A stretch of DNA of 5,734 nt, from positions 1 to 5,734 of the forward strand of contig DAOVFE010000137.1 of assembly GCA_030673085.1 (NCBI GenBank). Reading direction: 5' to 3'. Source of the DNA: Anaerolineales bacterium. Lineage in GTDB: Bacteria > Chloroflexota > Anaerolineae > Anaerolineales > E44-bin32. Numbering within the stretch: position 1 is the stretch's first letter; the number at the start of each line of letters is the position of its first letter. This document shows, in pieces, positions 4,631-5,734 of the stretch. The notes beneath the pieces were generated by a model. The model saw nothing but the letters and a program-made list of their open reading frames with translations, was not told where the DNA came from and searched no databases. The position numbers were made by a program, and so were the translations under genes.

Positions 4631-5734
4631 TCACCCTCTCAGGAGCTTCTGTACGATTTGGGCCAGCTTAGCCATAGTAATTGGCTTCTGAACCCAAGTA
4701 ACATTACCCTCAGCCAACTCCTTCCGATCCTTGTCGCCAATAGGGTATCCACTCATCATGATAATACTGACATCCGGGCGCCTTCTTTTCAGTTCTTGAC
4801 AGACTTCCTTTCCACTTATTTCCGGAAGAACAAGATCCGTGATTACAAGGTCTATATCCTTTCCCTTGCGATCAAAGATTTCTACTGCCTTGCGACCGTT
4901 ATCAGCCACCAGCACTTGATAGTTCATGCGGTTAAGGGATTCACATAAAGCCTTCTGTAGATCGATGCCGTCCTCCACGATTAAAATGGTCTCCCCCTGG
5001 CCCTGTGCCTCACTCGCCACATCGGACTCTGGCTCAAAGCTCGCGGTTGTCGCCAACAGCGGAAGGTAAATCATAAACGTCGTTCCCTCGCCCGCCCGGC
5101 TCTGGGCATCGATGAATCCTTTATGCTGTTTCACGATGCCATATACTTGCGCCAGCCCCAATCCAGTCCCTTCTCCGGGCATTTTTGTCGTAAAAAACGG
5201 CTCGAATACATGCGTCAAATCCTCAGCCGAAATTCCTTGCCCCGTATCCGAGACTCGAATCTTGACCCATTCTCCACACGGCATATCGCGAAATGGTGCC
5301 AGCTCTCGCTCCTTTACCTCCAGCCATGAGAGTTCTACTGCAAGTTCTCCCCCTTCGGGCATGGCATCTCGGGCGTTGAGCGCCAGATTCACGAATACCT
5401 GCTGTAGCCGGGTCTTATCAGCGCTAACTATATACTCATCCTCATGATAGACTAGGTTCAAGTGAATAGTTTCTGGCAAGGTCTGCCTGAGCATCTTTCT
5501 GAGTTCCTTTAAGAAATCCAAGAGATTTACGGGATGCCATTCCATTACTGATCGACGGCTAAAGTCCAGGATCTGTCCTGTTAGGGAAGCTCCACGGTGA
5601 GCCTGTTGAAGAATAGTCGCTATCCTCTCATGATCTTTCTCGGATAGCCCGCTCTTTTTGAGAATCAATTCGCTATAGAGGATGATTACTGCCATTATAT
5701 TATTGAAGTCATGAGCGATACCGGCCGCTAATTG
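4631..5734 (-). CDS. Hybrid histidine kinase, 3' part (HisKA-HATPase-REC)
   Basis: The frame is open at the right edge and encodes the last 367 residues. The first Met in frame (ATG at 5693-5695) is not the start: the 13 codons before it read LAAGIAHDFNNI, the kinase H-box, with the phospho-accepting His codon at 5711-5713. The sensor region lies outside. Numbering from that Met, the HisKA dimer helices are about 1-50. The ATPase domain has its N-box NLALNARDAM (103-112), DTGQGI (150-155), FEPFFTTK (164-171) and GEGTGLGL (174-181). An Ala/Glu linker leads to a receiver domain (235-354) with E241/D242, phospho-acceptor Asp287 (TDLVLP), Ser315 and Lys337 (QKP). All key residues are present, so autophosphorylation and intramolecular transfer to Asp287 are expected; the receiver may pass phosphate to a separate phosphotransfer protein. 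The signal is unknown. It is convergent with the phosphoesterase gene and on a separate transcript. Confidence 0.95.
   Translation of the reverse strand, partial: QLAAGIAHDFNNIMAVIILYSELILKKSGLSEKDHERIATILQQAHRGASLTGQILDFSRRSVMEWHPVNLLDFLKELRKMLRQTLPETIHLNLVYHEDEYIVSADKTRLQQVFVNLALNARDAMPEGGELAVELSWLEVKERELAPFRDMPCGEWVKIRVSDTGQGISAEDLTHVFEPFFTTKMPGEGTGLGLAQVYGIVKQHKGFIDAQSRAGEGTTFMIYLPLLATTASFEPESDVASEAQGQGETILIVEDGIDLQKALCESLNRMNYQVLVADNGRKAVEIFDRKGKDIDLVITDLVLPEISGKEVCQELKRRRPDVSIIMMSGYPIGDKDRKELAEGNVTWVQKPITMAKLAQIVQKLLRG

Noticed and set aside
1..5734. Integron cassette array, toxin-antitoxin pair or phage defence island
   Set aside because: No integrase, small gene pair, nuclease, transposase or attC-like core sites were seen. 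The nested stems at 358-442 lack the conserved attC ends.

Overview
The window looks like chromosomal DNA from a free-living bacterium with an S-layer type envelope, most likely Chloroflexota (Anaerolineae-like). That placement is inference. It rests on an exported protein joining an enzyme domain to three S-layer homology (SLH) repeats and a Pro/Thr/Ser linker, a multi-zinc-ribbon membrane protein, and a hybrid histidine kinase with an HDFNN H-box. No marker gene, rRNA, tRNA, CRISPR array or transposase is visible.

Layout. Bases 1-200 hold two almost identical 73-bp direct repeats with a 75-bp period. They may belong to a minus-strand reading frame of 25-residue repeats that leaves the window on the left. 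Bases 194-563 are non-coding by my reading but structured: a perfect 8-bp hairpin at 283-302 and a nested set of three stems at 358-442. Bases 564-1649 (+) encode a membrane protein with three zinc ribbons, one transmembrane helix and an acidic C-terminal domain. A 192-bp gap follows, with a possible promoter, a near-palindrome and a terminator-like hairpin. Bases 1842-4334 (+) encode an 830-residue exported protein: metallophosphoesterase, three SLH repeats, Pro/Thr/Ser linker, and a Cys/His-rich C-terminal domain that I cannot name. A strong bidirectional terminator at 4420-4453 separates it from a convergent minus-strand gene. That gene (4631-5734) is the 3' part of a hybrid histidine kinase whose start lies beyond the right edge.

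The two plus-strand genes share direction, but the gap between them has its own signals, so they need not be one operon. The exported phosphoesterase probably works at the cell surface, held by its SLH repeats. The zinc-ribbon protein has cytoplasmic Cys4 modules joined through one helix to an outer domain. The kinase belongs to a separate transcript. No pathway linking the three is evident.

The most novel material is the C-terminal domain of the 830-residue protein with its internal SLH placement, the nested stem-loop at 358-442, and the 75-bp repeat.
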